Below, piece by piece: positions 26,541-32,777 of a DNA stretch of 55,072 bases. Below the pieces are notes generated by a model. That model was given only the letters and a program-made list of their open reading frames with translations. It was not told where the DNA came from and ran no database searches. The stretch lies in the IMG/VR virus record IMGVR_UViG_3300025410_000023, positions 1 through 55,072 of that record; one strand, written 5' to 3'. This DNA is from a virus. How positions within the stretch are numbered: the first letter of the stretch is position 1; the number at the start of each line of letters is the position of its first letter. Made by a program: the position numbers and the translations under genes.

Positions 26541-26983
26541 TACTTAAAGTGAACTACGTTCACTTGCTTTATCGCTATCGCTCAAAGCAACTTATTTAAT
26601 GTTGATTACTACGAAGTAGTTTAAGTATTATCCAGATTCCTTGGTCACACTTCGCCCGCTCAAGGGCAAAAATGACATTATCCGAGTTCGAACAGTCACT
26701 TAGTGTTAGAGCAGTTACAGTGGCGGTTGACCGGTACCACGAGCTCCGTCTTCATTCAACGGCAGTTTAACTATATACACTAACATATAGGTAAACCCAG
26801 GGTTTTTCTCCCTTCCTTTTTTGCCTTTTTCTATTATTCAAACAACTAAACCACGGCGAATTTGTGATCTTGGTCCTGTCAAGGATACTAGTTGAGTACT
26901 CTTAGCGGCGAGAGGTTTCCGTCCCTGTGATCCAAGATCCAGGTCTAGGGCATCCGAAATTAGCTGATGCTTGCTGATACCGC
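26541..26983 (-). ncRNA. Unassigned structured non-coding element (strand inferred)
   Basis: This 443-bp stretch has no supported ORF and is richer in G+C than its neighbours. Read on the minus strand it can form many helices: GATCTTGG with CCAAGATC (about 60 bases apart, enclosing CTCT/AGAG), CTATAT/ATATAG, CCGT/ACGG, GAGC/GCTC enclosing GTGG/CCAC, GCCC/GGGC, ACTAC/GTAGT, GCTTT/AAAGC and AAGTGAAC/GTTCACTT. The loop of the CTATAT hairpin (TTAGTGT) is complementary to ACACTAA about 80 bases further on, a possible pseudoknot. It lies between a GIY-YIG-like gene and a late promoter, both on the minus strand. I found no tRNA cloverleaf, tmRNA tag, RNase P core or group I intron core. Confidence 0.5.
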
Positions 26984-27421
26984 TTATGAGCCTAATGTTT
27001 TCTTGATTATGTGCGAGCCATGTACACGGACTGATATTTGTCCATTATAGTAGTCTGTAGATTCTAATACTTTGCGGTCGAATTGTTCACGGGCCTCAAT
27101 GTAACTACATTCTGCTTTACTTTTACAGTAATATAATATCTCTCTACTAAAATTGTCTTTGCCTATTAGTGTAACATCTTTAGTTAGTTCGGGACTACTA
27201 CCGAAGTAGTCTTTCCAGTCACTATCTATTTTGCTACGAATTTTCTTCTTTTTCTTTGTACCGTTTTTTAATTTTATAGTTTTATAAGTGGTTTTAGAGA
27301 ATTTTGCTAATTTTTTGCCTATGTATTTTCTGTCATTGGTTAAGTTAGTAATAATGTAAACAAATCCTACACAATCTTCTGGTAATTCTTCAACTATTTG
27401 TCCTTGGTAAGTCCATTCCAT
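26984..27421 (-). CDS. GIY-YIG nuclease-like protein (145 aa)
   Basis: GFVYIITN (residues 19-26) and KYIGKK (32-37) give a GIY-YIG-type motif. They are followed by the pattern W(K)DYFGSSPEL...DNFSREILYYCKSKAECSYIEAREQ and a C-terminal YYNGQI, which I know from small GIY-YIG-like proteins of T4-like phages (Seg-like endonuclease relatives). Such proteins cut DNA at specific sites; whether this one is a free-standing homing nuclease or a resident repair-type enzyme cannot be told. The basic insertion KLKNGTKKKKKIRSK (about 51-65) may bind DNA. No strong Shine-Dalgarno is seen. It follows the gp46 cluster and precedes the structured non-coding element. Confidence 0.75.
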   Translation of the reverse strand: MEWTYQGQIVEELPEDCVGFVYIITNLTNDRKYIGKKLAKFSKTTYKTIKLKNGTKKKKKIRSKIDSDWKDYFGSSPELTKDVTLIGKDNFSREILYYCKSKAECSYIEAREQFDRKVLESTDYYNGQISVRVHGSHIIKKTLGS

Positions 27422-27436
27422 TGATTACTAAATGCC

Positions 27437-27736
27437 TTAAATATTTTTTGTACCTTTCGGTTTAGGCCCTCTTTTTTGAGGGTTGGCTTTTTTATAAGCC
27501 TTTTCTTCTCGTCTTTGTTCTCGAACTAGTCTCAATCGTTCTTGATATGCAAGTCGAGAAATTTTTAACATTTCTTTTTCAAGAGACACCATTGCTCTTA
27601 ATTGCTTACGTACCTGTAGACCTATATCATAACTGGCCACAGATATAAAACTTTTATGGTAGTTATGCAAATTAACTGCACGTTCTATATATTCTGAATA
27701 TAGTTCTTTATAACGATCTAAGTACTTATTCGACAT
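27437..27736 (-). CDS. Small basic conserved protein next to gp46 (99 aa)
   Basis: MSNKYLDRYKELYSEYIERAVNLHNYHKSF is followed by a charged helical middle and a basic end, KRGPKPKGTKNI, with an AT-hook-like RGPKPKG core. I recognise the N-terminal pattern from small T4-like marine phage proteins of unknown function. The ATG at 27736 is chosen; the frame also has a TTG two codons upstream. It overlaps the 3' end of gene 46 by 11 bp, so it is probably translated with the recombination genes. DNA binding is suggested by the basic tail only. Confidence 0.7.
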   Translation of the reverse strand: MSNKYLDRYKELYSEYIERAVNLHNYHKSFISVASYDIGLQVRKQLRAMVSLEKEMLKISRLAYQERLRLVREQRREEKAYKKANPQKRGPKPKGTKNI

Positions 27737-29507
27737 AATCAATATCGTTGCTATAATTGGTAAATCCGTTTTCTTTTACAACTCTAAGTACATTATTAAC
27801 TCGACTTACTAGCTCGTCTTTATGACTAATAAGATATATATTTTTATTTCGTTCTCTGGCCATTTTCTTTAAAACAGCTAATGCACTTTCAACACCCGCA
27901 CTATCCATACCAGAGTCTACTAATTCATCGATGAATAGTAAGTTTATATTTTGATACAATCCTTCCCAAACATCTCGGAAAGCAAAACTTAGACTTAAGA
28001 TTAATCGATTGCGCTCGCCGCGTGATAAATTATCAAAATCTAAGTCTTGCCCTAACTGGGTAATTTCTACACTAAGATCATTTTGGAATAACACCTTATG
28101 TGGTAATCCTAATGCATCAATATAATGACTTAATCGTTTATTCAAATAGGTTAAATTTTGATCAATAATCTTTTTCCTTATAAAACTATCTTTGTTTGTT
28201 AGTAGTTTATATAAAAATTCTTGATGGTCTTTCAATCTAGTTGTTGTATTAATATGATCCCAAGTAATTTCTTGAATAGCAGTATTCTTTAATTCTTCTA
28301 TTTGCTCTTGATATGGATTGGCTTCGTCAATTTTTGTAATAAGTTCTTTTTCTAAACTAGCAACATTATTTTTATGACCCAATGCTTCAGCTTCGGTATC
28401 ATAAAATGTCTGCGGTTTATGTGGCTGATCACCTATTTTTTCAAGTTCGTCGCTGATTTTTTGTAGGTCATTGCCTACTTTAGTAGCATAAATTTGTGCT
28501 TCGTCTAAATGTTGTTGAGCAATTGACGACATTTCTTCGTGTTTGTGATCGTGAAGTGCTTGCTCGCAAGCTGGACAAGTTTTATCAACAAGTTTTCCTA
28601 GCTCATTGGTATACTTGGTCACTGATTTATTGGCCTGAGATAATGCACTTTCTAATGTTGCCTTTTGTTTATTAAGGTTTCTTAGTTCATTATCATTATC
28701 TTCCCAAACTTTTAGTGCTTGGTGAGCCAGCAATTCAGCTTCGATATCAACACTTTCAAGTTTCATTATTGCTTTACCCAAAGATTCAATGTCTTGATCT
28801 TTCTTAGAATCCCAAACAGAACTTTTAATTCCTAGGCTATCGATACTTTTTTGCACATTTTCATTGGCTTTTTTAATTGCTTCAATTCTTAATGTTTCTG
28901 CCTGTATTTGATCTTTCGATTCTTTAATAGCCAACTTTAAATTTTCAGCTTTTTCGCTTAATTGAGTTATACCTAATAATTGTTCAATGATTTCTCGTTG
29001 ATCTGCGGCCTTCATTGACAAGAAAGGTTCTGTATATGTATTAAGAGCTACTAAATGTTTAAACATTGTATGGCTTAATTCTAGCATTTGATCAATTGCT
29101 TTTTGTGTTTCTCTACTATCGCCCTGAGCATCATCTTCAATTTCGTCAGATTTTAACTCTTGATCATTTACATATAACTTAAGAATATTCGGCTTACGAC
29201 CTCTTTCAATACGATAATTATAGCCATTTTTTTCAAATTCGACTGTAACCAACATACCTTTTCCGTTGGTCTTATTGATTAAATTTTCTTTACGTATATT
29301 AGTAAGTGCTTGCCCATATACTGCATAACTCAACGCATTGATAATAGTTGTTTTTCCTGTGCCATTACGAGACCCGGTATCGTCACCACCTAAATCTACA
29401 TTCTCACCTAGTACAAGAGTAAGATGTTCTTTGGCAAAATCTACAGCCTGGGTTTGATTACCTACGCTCATAAAATTTTTAACAGTGATATTTTTAATTT
29501 TAAACAT
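27726..29507 (-). CDS. 46: Recombination endonuclease subunit gp46 (SbcC/Rad50-like ATPase)
   Basis: The 593-aa product has Walker A GSRNGTGKT (residues 45-53), a long coiled coil, a zinc-hook CPAC near residue 310, the ABC signature LSRGERNRL near 494 and Walker B NLLFIDELVDSGMD near 522. With gp47 it forms the Mre11/Rad50-like complex that processes DNA ends for recombination-dependent replication and helps break down host DNA. T4 gp46 has 560 aa. Its ATG overlaps the stop of gene 47 (TAATG), so the two are translationally coupled. It belongs to the operon driven by the promoter before gene 55. Confidence 0.96.
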   Translation of the reverse strand: MFKIKNITVKNFMSVGNQTQAVDFAKEHLTLVLGENVDLGGDDTGSRNGTGKTTIINALSYAVYGQALTNIRKENLINKTNGKGMLVTVEFEKNGYNYRIERGRKPNILKLYVNDQELKSDEIEDDAQGDSRETQKAIDQMLELSHTMFKHLVALNTYTEPFLSMKAADQREIIEQLLGITQLSEKAENLKLAIKESKDQIQAETLRIEAIKKANENVQKSIDSLGIKSSVWDSKKDQDIESLGKAIMKLESVDIEAELLAHQALKVWEDNDNELRNLNKQKATLESALSQANKSVTKYTNELGKLVDKTCPACEQALHDHKHEEMSSIAQQHLDEAQIYATKVGNDLQKISDELEKIGDQPHKPQTFYDTEAEALGHKNNVASLEKELITKIDEANPYQEQIEELKNTAIQEITWDHINTTTRLKDHQEFLYKLLTNKDSFIRKKIIDQNLTYLNKRLSHYIDALGLPHKVLFQNDLSVEITQLGQDLDFDNLSRGERNRLILSLSFAFRDVWEGLYQNINLLFIDELVDSGMDSAGVESALAVLKKMARERNKNIYLISHKDELVSRVNNVLRVVKENGFTNYSNDIDYVE

Positions 29508-30520
29508 TATAGATTATTATATATTTCTAGTAGAGTTGATTTTTCAAATTGTGTTGAATCTATATTAACCAATTGTTCTGTGACAATCTGGTCAACACTT
29601 TCAAACAAAGTATCTAGAGTATCGCTGGTAGAACCTTCTAGATTAACTTTGTCTTGTTGTAGTCCTATTTCTCTAATATCGTAATTTTTAGTAAACTCTT
29701 CTTTGATAAAATTTGCTTCTTCGAAACTAATGTCGATGTCTAAATTAACTCTAAAGTACATTTTACTTTTCATTAATTCTGCCTGACGATCGATTAGTTC
29801 GCTCAACTTAATAGTTCTATACTTAGGGCAATCTGGCCAATTAATAAACTCTGGCTTACCACCCCACTCTAATATCATCATTCCACGATCATCGTCCCAC
29901 GCATCAGCAAAATTATGTGGAAAAGCGTTTCCTATATAGATAATATGTTCTTGTTGCTGTCTTTTATGAAAGTGTCCGCTGAATACATAATCTGGGCCTT
30001 TAAAAACATCAGATGTAAGCTCACCGTGATCGGGCATTTGTACCATAGCATTCATAAAGAAGTGAGGCAATTCAAAATGTCCGAATACATATTTGCTTTT
30101 TATATCCTTCATAGTCTTCCACTCATCCCCAACTAACCACGGAACAAGGGTAACATCATCAAGAGTTGTAATACCATCTACAACAGTAACTCCTGGAATG
30201 TGACGACCAAACGCCGATGAATGAATGTCGCGCTTGTCTTTGTAAAACAAATCGTGGTTGCCAGGAAACCAAAAGAACTGTTCAAAAGAAGAACCTAATT
30301 TTTCTAAGCATCTTAAACTAGAATCTAAAGTAAAAAGATTCAAACTATTTCTATTATGTGACCAGTCTCCCATAAAGATACAGGTTTCGCAATTATTTTT
30401 TTCAGCTTCTTCGATAAACCAATCTACAAATTCTTCACAATCTCGAAGATGTACAGAACTATTAGATTTAAGTCCTACATGAAGATCTGTAAAGACAGCA
30501 ACTTTCTTAAATAATCCCAT
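29507..30520 (-). CDS. 47: Recombination endonuclease subunit gp47 (SbcD/Mre11-like nuclease)
   Basis: The 337-aa product has the phosphoesterase motifs in order: DLHVG (12-16), GDWSHN (about 51), GNHD (about 93), and the C-terminal GHFE and GHFHKR (about 187). These bind the two metal ions of Mre11-type nucleases. It partners gp46. T4 gp47 has 339 aa, so the protein is complete. GGGAAG precedes the ATG, which overlaps the stop of the small upstream ORF (TAATG). Confidence 0.96.
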   Translation of the reverse strand: MGLFKKVAVFTDLHVGLKSNSSVHLRDCEEFVDWFIEEAEKNNCETCIFMGDWSHNRNSLNLFTLDSSLRCLEKLGSSFEQFFWFPGNHDLFYKDKRDIHSSAFGRHIPGVTVVDGITTLDDVTLVPWLVGDEWKTMKDIKSKYVFGHFELPHFFMNAMVQMPDHGELTSDVFKGPDYVFSGHFHKRQQQEHIIYIGNAFPHNFADAWDDDRGMMILEWGGKPEFINWPDCPKYRTIKLSELIDRQAELMKSKMYFRVNLDIDISFEEANFIKEEFTKNYDIREIGLQQDKVNLEGSTSDTLDTLFESVDQIVTEQLVNIDSTQFEKSTLLEIYNNL

Positions 30521-30654
30521 TAAACTTCCCTAGCTTTATAACCATTATAAAATTCTCCGTTTTTTGATTTTTCTAATACGGTATTAGCCCATTGACCTGT
30601 CTGCCGTTGAAAATCGCTTTTATTTAAAAAGTTTAACAGGCACAGTGAATAAAG
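30520..30654 (-). CDS. Small ORF in frame behind gp55, without a canonical start codon
   Basis: After the TGA stop of gene 55, the same frame stays open for 44 codons and ends in a TAA that overlaps the ATG of gene 47 (TAATG). The translation ends in protein-like sequence: KSDFQRQTGQWANTVLEKSK, then NGEFYNGYKAREV. This stretch has no ATG, GTG or TTG in the frame. Either it starts at an unusual codon (CTG occurs at codons 4 and 6), or it is made by readthrough of the gp55 stop, or it is the remains of a gene that lost its start. The stop/start overlap with gene 47 speaks for a real, recently functional gene. Function unknown. Confidence 0.45.
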   Translation of the reverse strand, partial: LYSLCLLNFLNKSDFQRQTGQWANTVLEKSKNGEFYNGYKAREV

Positions 30655-31572
30655 TCAAGTCTCTGTTTCGTCCTCTTCTATACCTTCTTCGTCCTCTGGT
30701 ACATCTTCACTTTTTGGCATACGCATATTTTTATAAAGTTCTGCTTGCCTTGCAGTTTCTTCTGCGTACTCGTGTGAATGTTGTCTGGTAGAACTAGGAG
30801 TTAATCCTGCCTCTTCTAACAAGTCGTCTCGAATATTTTGGCTTTTCTTTTCAAGATTTAAAATTCTTGTAAAACTGTTGGTAACAGCGGCTGTATAATA
30901 AGCAAACGGATTTTCGGATTTAGACTCATCAAACTGTAGTCCAATTTGACTTAACTGTAGGATAGCTTGACCTTTCATTTCGTCAACATAAGTGTATCCG
31001 CGCCAGTTGCTACGCTGTGCATAACGCTCTGATAATTTGATAAACATTTTACCAAGATTTTCTGTGATACGTCCGTGATCTTTACTAAAATGCCCAGTAT
31101 CTACAGGTCCTTTCCAATGGCTTTTTCCAACGCAGACTAACTCGTCCTGATCGTCGAATTTCCAATGTTGATACGGTGGAAAATTTACTTTGTCATGACT
31201 ATCTGCCGTAATTTTTAATGTTTTTTTACGACCTGGTGATAATGGAATATGATCAAATGTCATTATTCGGATTATAATATCTTTTTTATCTATGGTTTTA
31301 TAATCAGGAGTACATTCGGATAATTTAATTTTTTTATCTCCTGACAGCCGAGCCGCAGAAAATGCGTAAATTCCTAGTCTCTTTGCACGATTGCGTTTAG
31401 CTTCGGCAATTGTTCTAATGTTTACTTTGTCAAGATTGGGTAGAATAATATCGTATTGCTGATATTCGGGTTTGGTAAAACTTGAATATGAGCATTTACT
31501 TTTATGTATCTCTGCTAATAAATCTCTATTGTTTAAGTATTTTACTTTCCTTGTGGTGAATATTGGAGTCAT
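30655..31572 (-). CDS. 55: Late sigma factor gp55
   Basis: The product (305 aa from ATG 31572) has the conserved gp55 core: RYAQRSNWRGYTYVDEMKGQ, then LQLSQIGLQFDESKSENPFAYYTAAVTNSFTRILNLEKK and DDLLEEAGLTPSSTRQ. gp55 replaces the host sigma factor and directs RNA polymerase to TATAAATA late promoters. It is longer than T4 gp55 (185 aa): an N-terminal part of about 165 residues, including DKVNFPPYQHW and CVGKSHWKGPV, precedes the core, and an acidic tail (EDVPEDEEGIEEDETET) follows. The GTG 19 codons upstream is rejected as start because it lies inside the -35 to -10 promoter region. AAGGAAA precedes the ATG. Confidence 0.9.
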   Translation of the reverse strand: MTPIFTTRKVKYLNNRDLLAEIHKSKCSYSSFTKPEYQQYDIILPNLDKVNIRTIAEAKRNRAKRLGIYAFSAARLSGDKKIKLSECTPDYKTIDKKDIIIRIMTFDHIPLSPGRKKTLKITADSHDKVNFPPYQHWKFDDQDELVCVGKSHWKGPVDTGHFSKDHGRITENLGKMFIKLSERYAQRSNWRGYTYVDEMKGQAILQLSQIGLQFDESKSENPFAYYTAAVTNSFTRILNLEKKSQNIRDDLLEEAGLTPSSTRQHSHEYAEETARQAELYKNMRMPKSEDVPEDEEGIEEDETET

Positions 31573-31597
31573 CTTTTTATTATTTTCCTTATATTTG

Positions 31598-31625
31598 AGT
31601 ATAACACAAATCTGTTGTGTGTCAA
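31598..31625 (-). promoter_or_regulatory. sigma70-type promoter for gp55-gp47-gp46 operon, with inverted repeat in spacer
   Basis: On the minus strand TTGACA (31625-31620) and TATACT (31603-31598) are separated by 16 bp, close to the host vegetative consensus. The ATG of gp55 lies 26 bp after the -10 box. A perfect 6-bp inverted repeat, ACACAA/TTGTGT with a 5-bp centre, spans 31604-31620, from the spacer into the last base of the -35 box; it could be an operator. Confidence 0.75.
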
Positions 31626-31682
31626 CCACAGTATTAAATTAGCAGTTTATTTATTGGTTAAATAGCAATATAAGGAACAAAT

Positions 31683-32474
31683 ATGTCAGCACAAGATTTA
31701 CTTAATAATCCAGCCGTTCAAAATTCATTGCAGGTTGCAGGTAATAATTCAGATGTTACTGCATCCAGAATGGCAGTAAACATTCCGGGTGCCCAACCGC
31801 AAGCTAATAAACCGGCAGCATTTAACATACGAAGTGCGCAAGGTAGTGTTAGGAAACAAGATCTTCGAGTAAGAATTATAGTACCTTCGGATTATATTAC
31901 TTGGAGAACCAGGGGCGGTGCTCGAGGAGATATTGATCAGTTAGATGGAATTATATTTCCTTATACTCCTCAAATAACCTATGATGTCAGAGCTGATTAT
32001 TCGTCGTTGAATCCCACACACGGAAACTATACACAGTTTTTCTATCAACATAGTCAGGTTGGTGTGTTGAATATTTCTGGAAAGTTTACAGTACAAAATG
32101 CACAAGATGCACAAACATATTTGTCTACAGTACATCTGCTTAAAGCATTGACAAAAATGAGATTTGGCAACGACAGTGATGCTGGTGCACCTCCTCCTGT
32201 TTGCAGATTATATGGATATGGTGCATTTATGTTAGGTAATGTTCCAATTGTTATCACAAGTTACAGAATAGATTTGCCTGATAGTGTAGATTATTTCACA
32301 CTAGGAAAAAATGTTGACGATCCATTCTACGGGCAGGCATCTGTGCCGGTATCTTCGACTGTGAGTATTACCTGTGCTCCTGTTTATAGTAGAAAAGAAT
32401 TGCAAGATTTTTCAGTTACAGGATGGCTTAATGGTGATTTTAACAGTAAAGATAATCCCAAAGGATACCTATAA
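31683..32474 (+). CDS. Baseplate tail-tube-type protein (gp48/gp54-like)
   Basis: The 263-aa protein contains GIIFPYTPQITYDVRADYSS, then NYTQFFYQHSQVGVLNISGKFTVQNAQDA, HLLKALTKMRFGND, APPPVCRLYGYGAFML and YRIDLPDSVDYF. I recognise this series from baseplate tail-tube proteins of marine T4-like phages (annotated gp48 or gp54), which join the tail tube to the hub. The N-terminal about 50 residues are low in complexity and rich in Asn, Ala and Gln. AAGGAAC precedes the ATG. Its stop overlaps the start of the next gene (TAATG). Which of the two T4 counterparts it matches cannot be fixed by eye. Confidence 0.6.
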   Translation: MSAQDLLNNPAVQNSLQVAGNNSDVTASRMAVNIPGAQPQANKPAAFNIRSAQGSVRKQDLRVRIIVPSDYITWRTRGGARGDIDQLDGIIFPYTPQITYDVRADYSSLNPTHGNYTQFFYQHSQVGVLNISGKFTVQNAQDAQTYLSTVHLLKALTKMRFGNDSDAGAPPPVCRLYGYGAFMLGNVPIVITSYRIDLPDSVDYFTLGKNVDDPFYGQASVPVSSTVSITCAPVYSRKELQDFSVTGWLNGDFNSKDNPKGYL

Positions 32475-32776
32475 TGTCTGCTACATACCTAAGAACCAGT
32501 CCTTATTTTTCTACACCAATTACCAGCGGATATCTTGATGTAATGTCATTTTCAAATATTCCTGCACAGACTGATGATCTAACTTTTGTAATCACCAAAG
32601 ACTACGAATATCGTCCTGATTTATTAGCCTATGATCTGTATCAAGATTCTAATCTATGGTGGGTATTCGCTGTACGAAATGTTAGTATAATTAAAGATCC
32701 TGTCTATGATTTTACAGCAGGTTTAAGCATCCGCCTTCCTAAATTAAGTACTTTAAAATCATCTTTGGGAATATAA
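32474..32776 (+). CDS. 53: Baseplate wedge protein, gp53-like (100 aa)
   Basis: The pattern YEYRPDLLAYDLYQDSNLWWVFAVRN continues with IIKDPVYDFTAGLSIRLP. It is characteristic of gp53-type baseplate proteins: a LysM-like fold with YRPDxxAYxLYxDxxLWWxF. T4 gp53 has 196 aa; here only the core domain is present. TAATG overlap with the upstream gene and a 1-bp gap to the next gene indicate translational coupling. Confidence 0.8.
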   Translation: MSATYLRTSPYFSTPITSGYLDVMSFSNIPAQTDDLTFVITKDYEYRPDLLAYDLYQDSNLWWVFAVRNVSIIKDPVYDFTAGLSIRLPKLSTLKSSLGI

Positions 32777-32777
32777 G

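Noticed and set aside
26641-26710. GTTCGAAC resembling a tRNA T-loop in the non-coding element
   Set aside because: The flanking bases do not pair as a T-stem and no anticodon or acceptor stem could be built on either strand.
26541-26983. Group I intron or tmRNA
   Set aside because: A short likeness to the T4 td intron (ACGGxxACCTCTC) does not extend to the P3-P7 core, no flanking exons of one gene exist, and no tag-peptide reading frame or conserved tRNA-like ends were seen.
31573-31629. Earlier GTG start for gp55
   Set aside because: The 19 extra codons lie on top of the sigma70 promoter elements, so they would not be in the transcript; the ATG at 31572 has AAGGAAA upstream.
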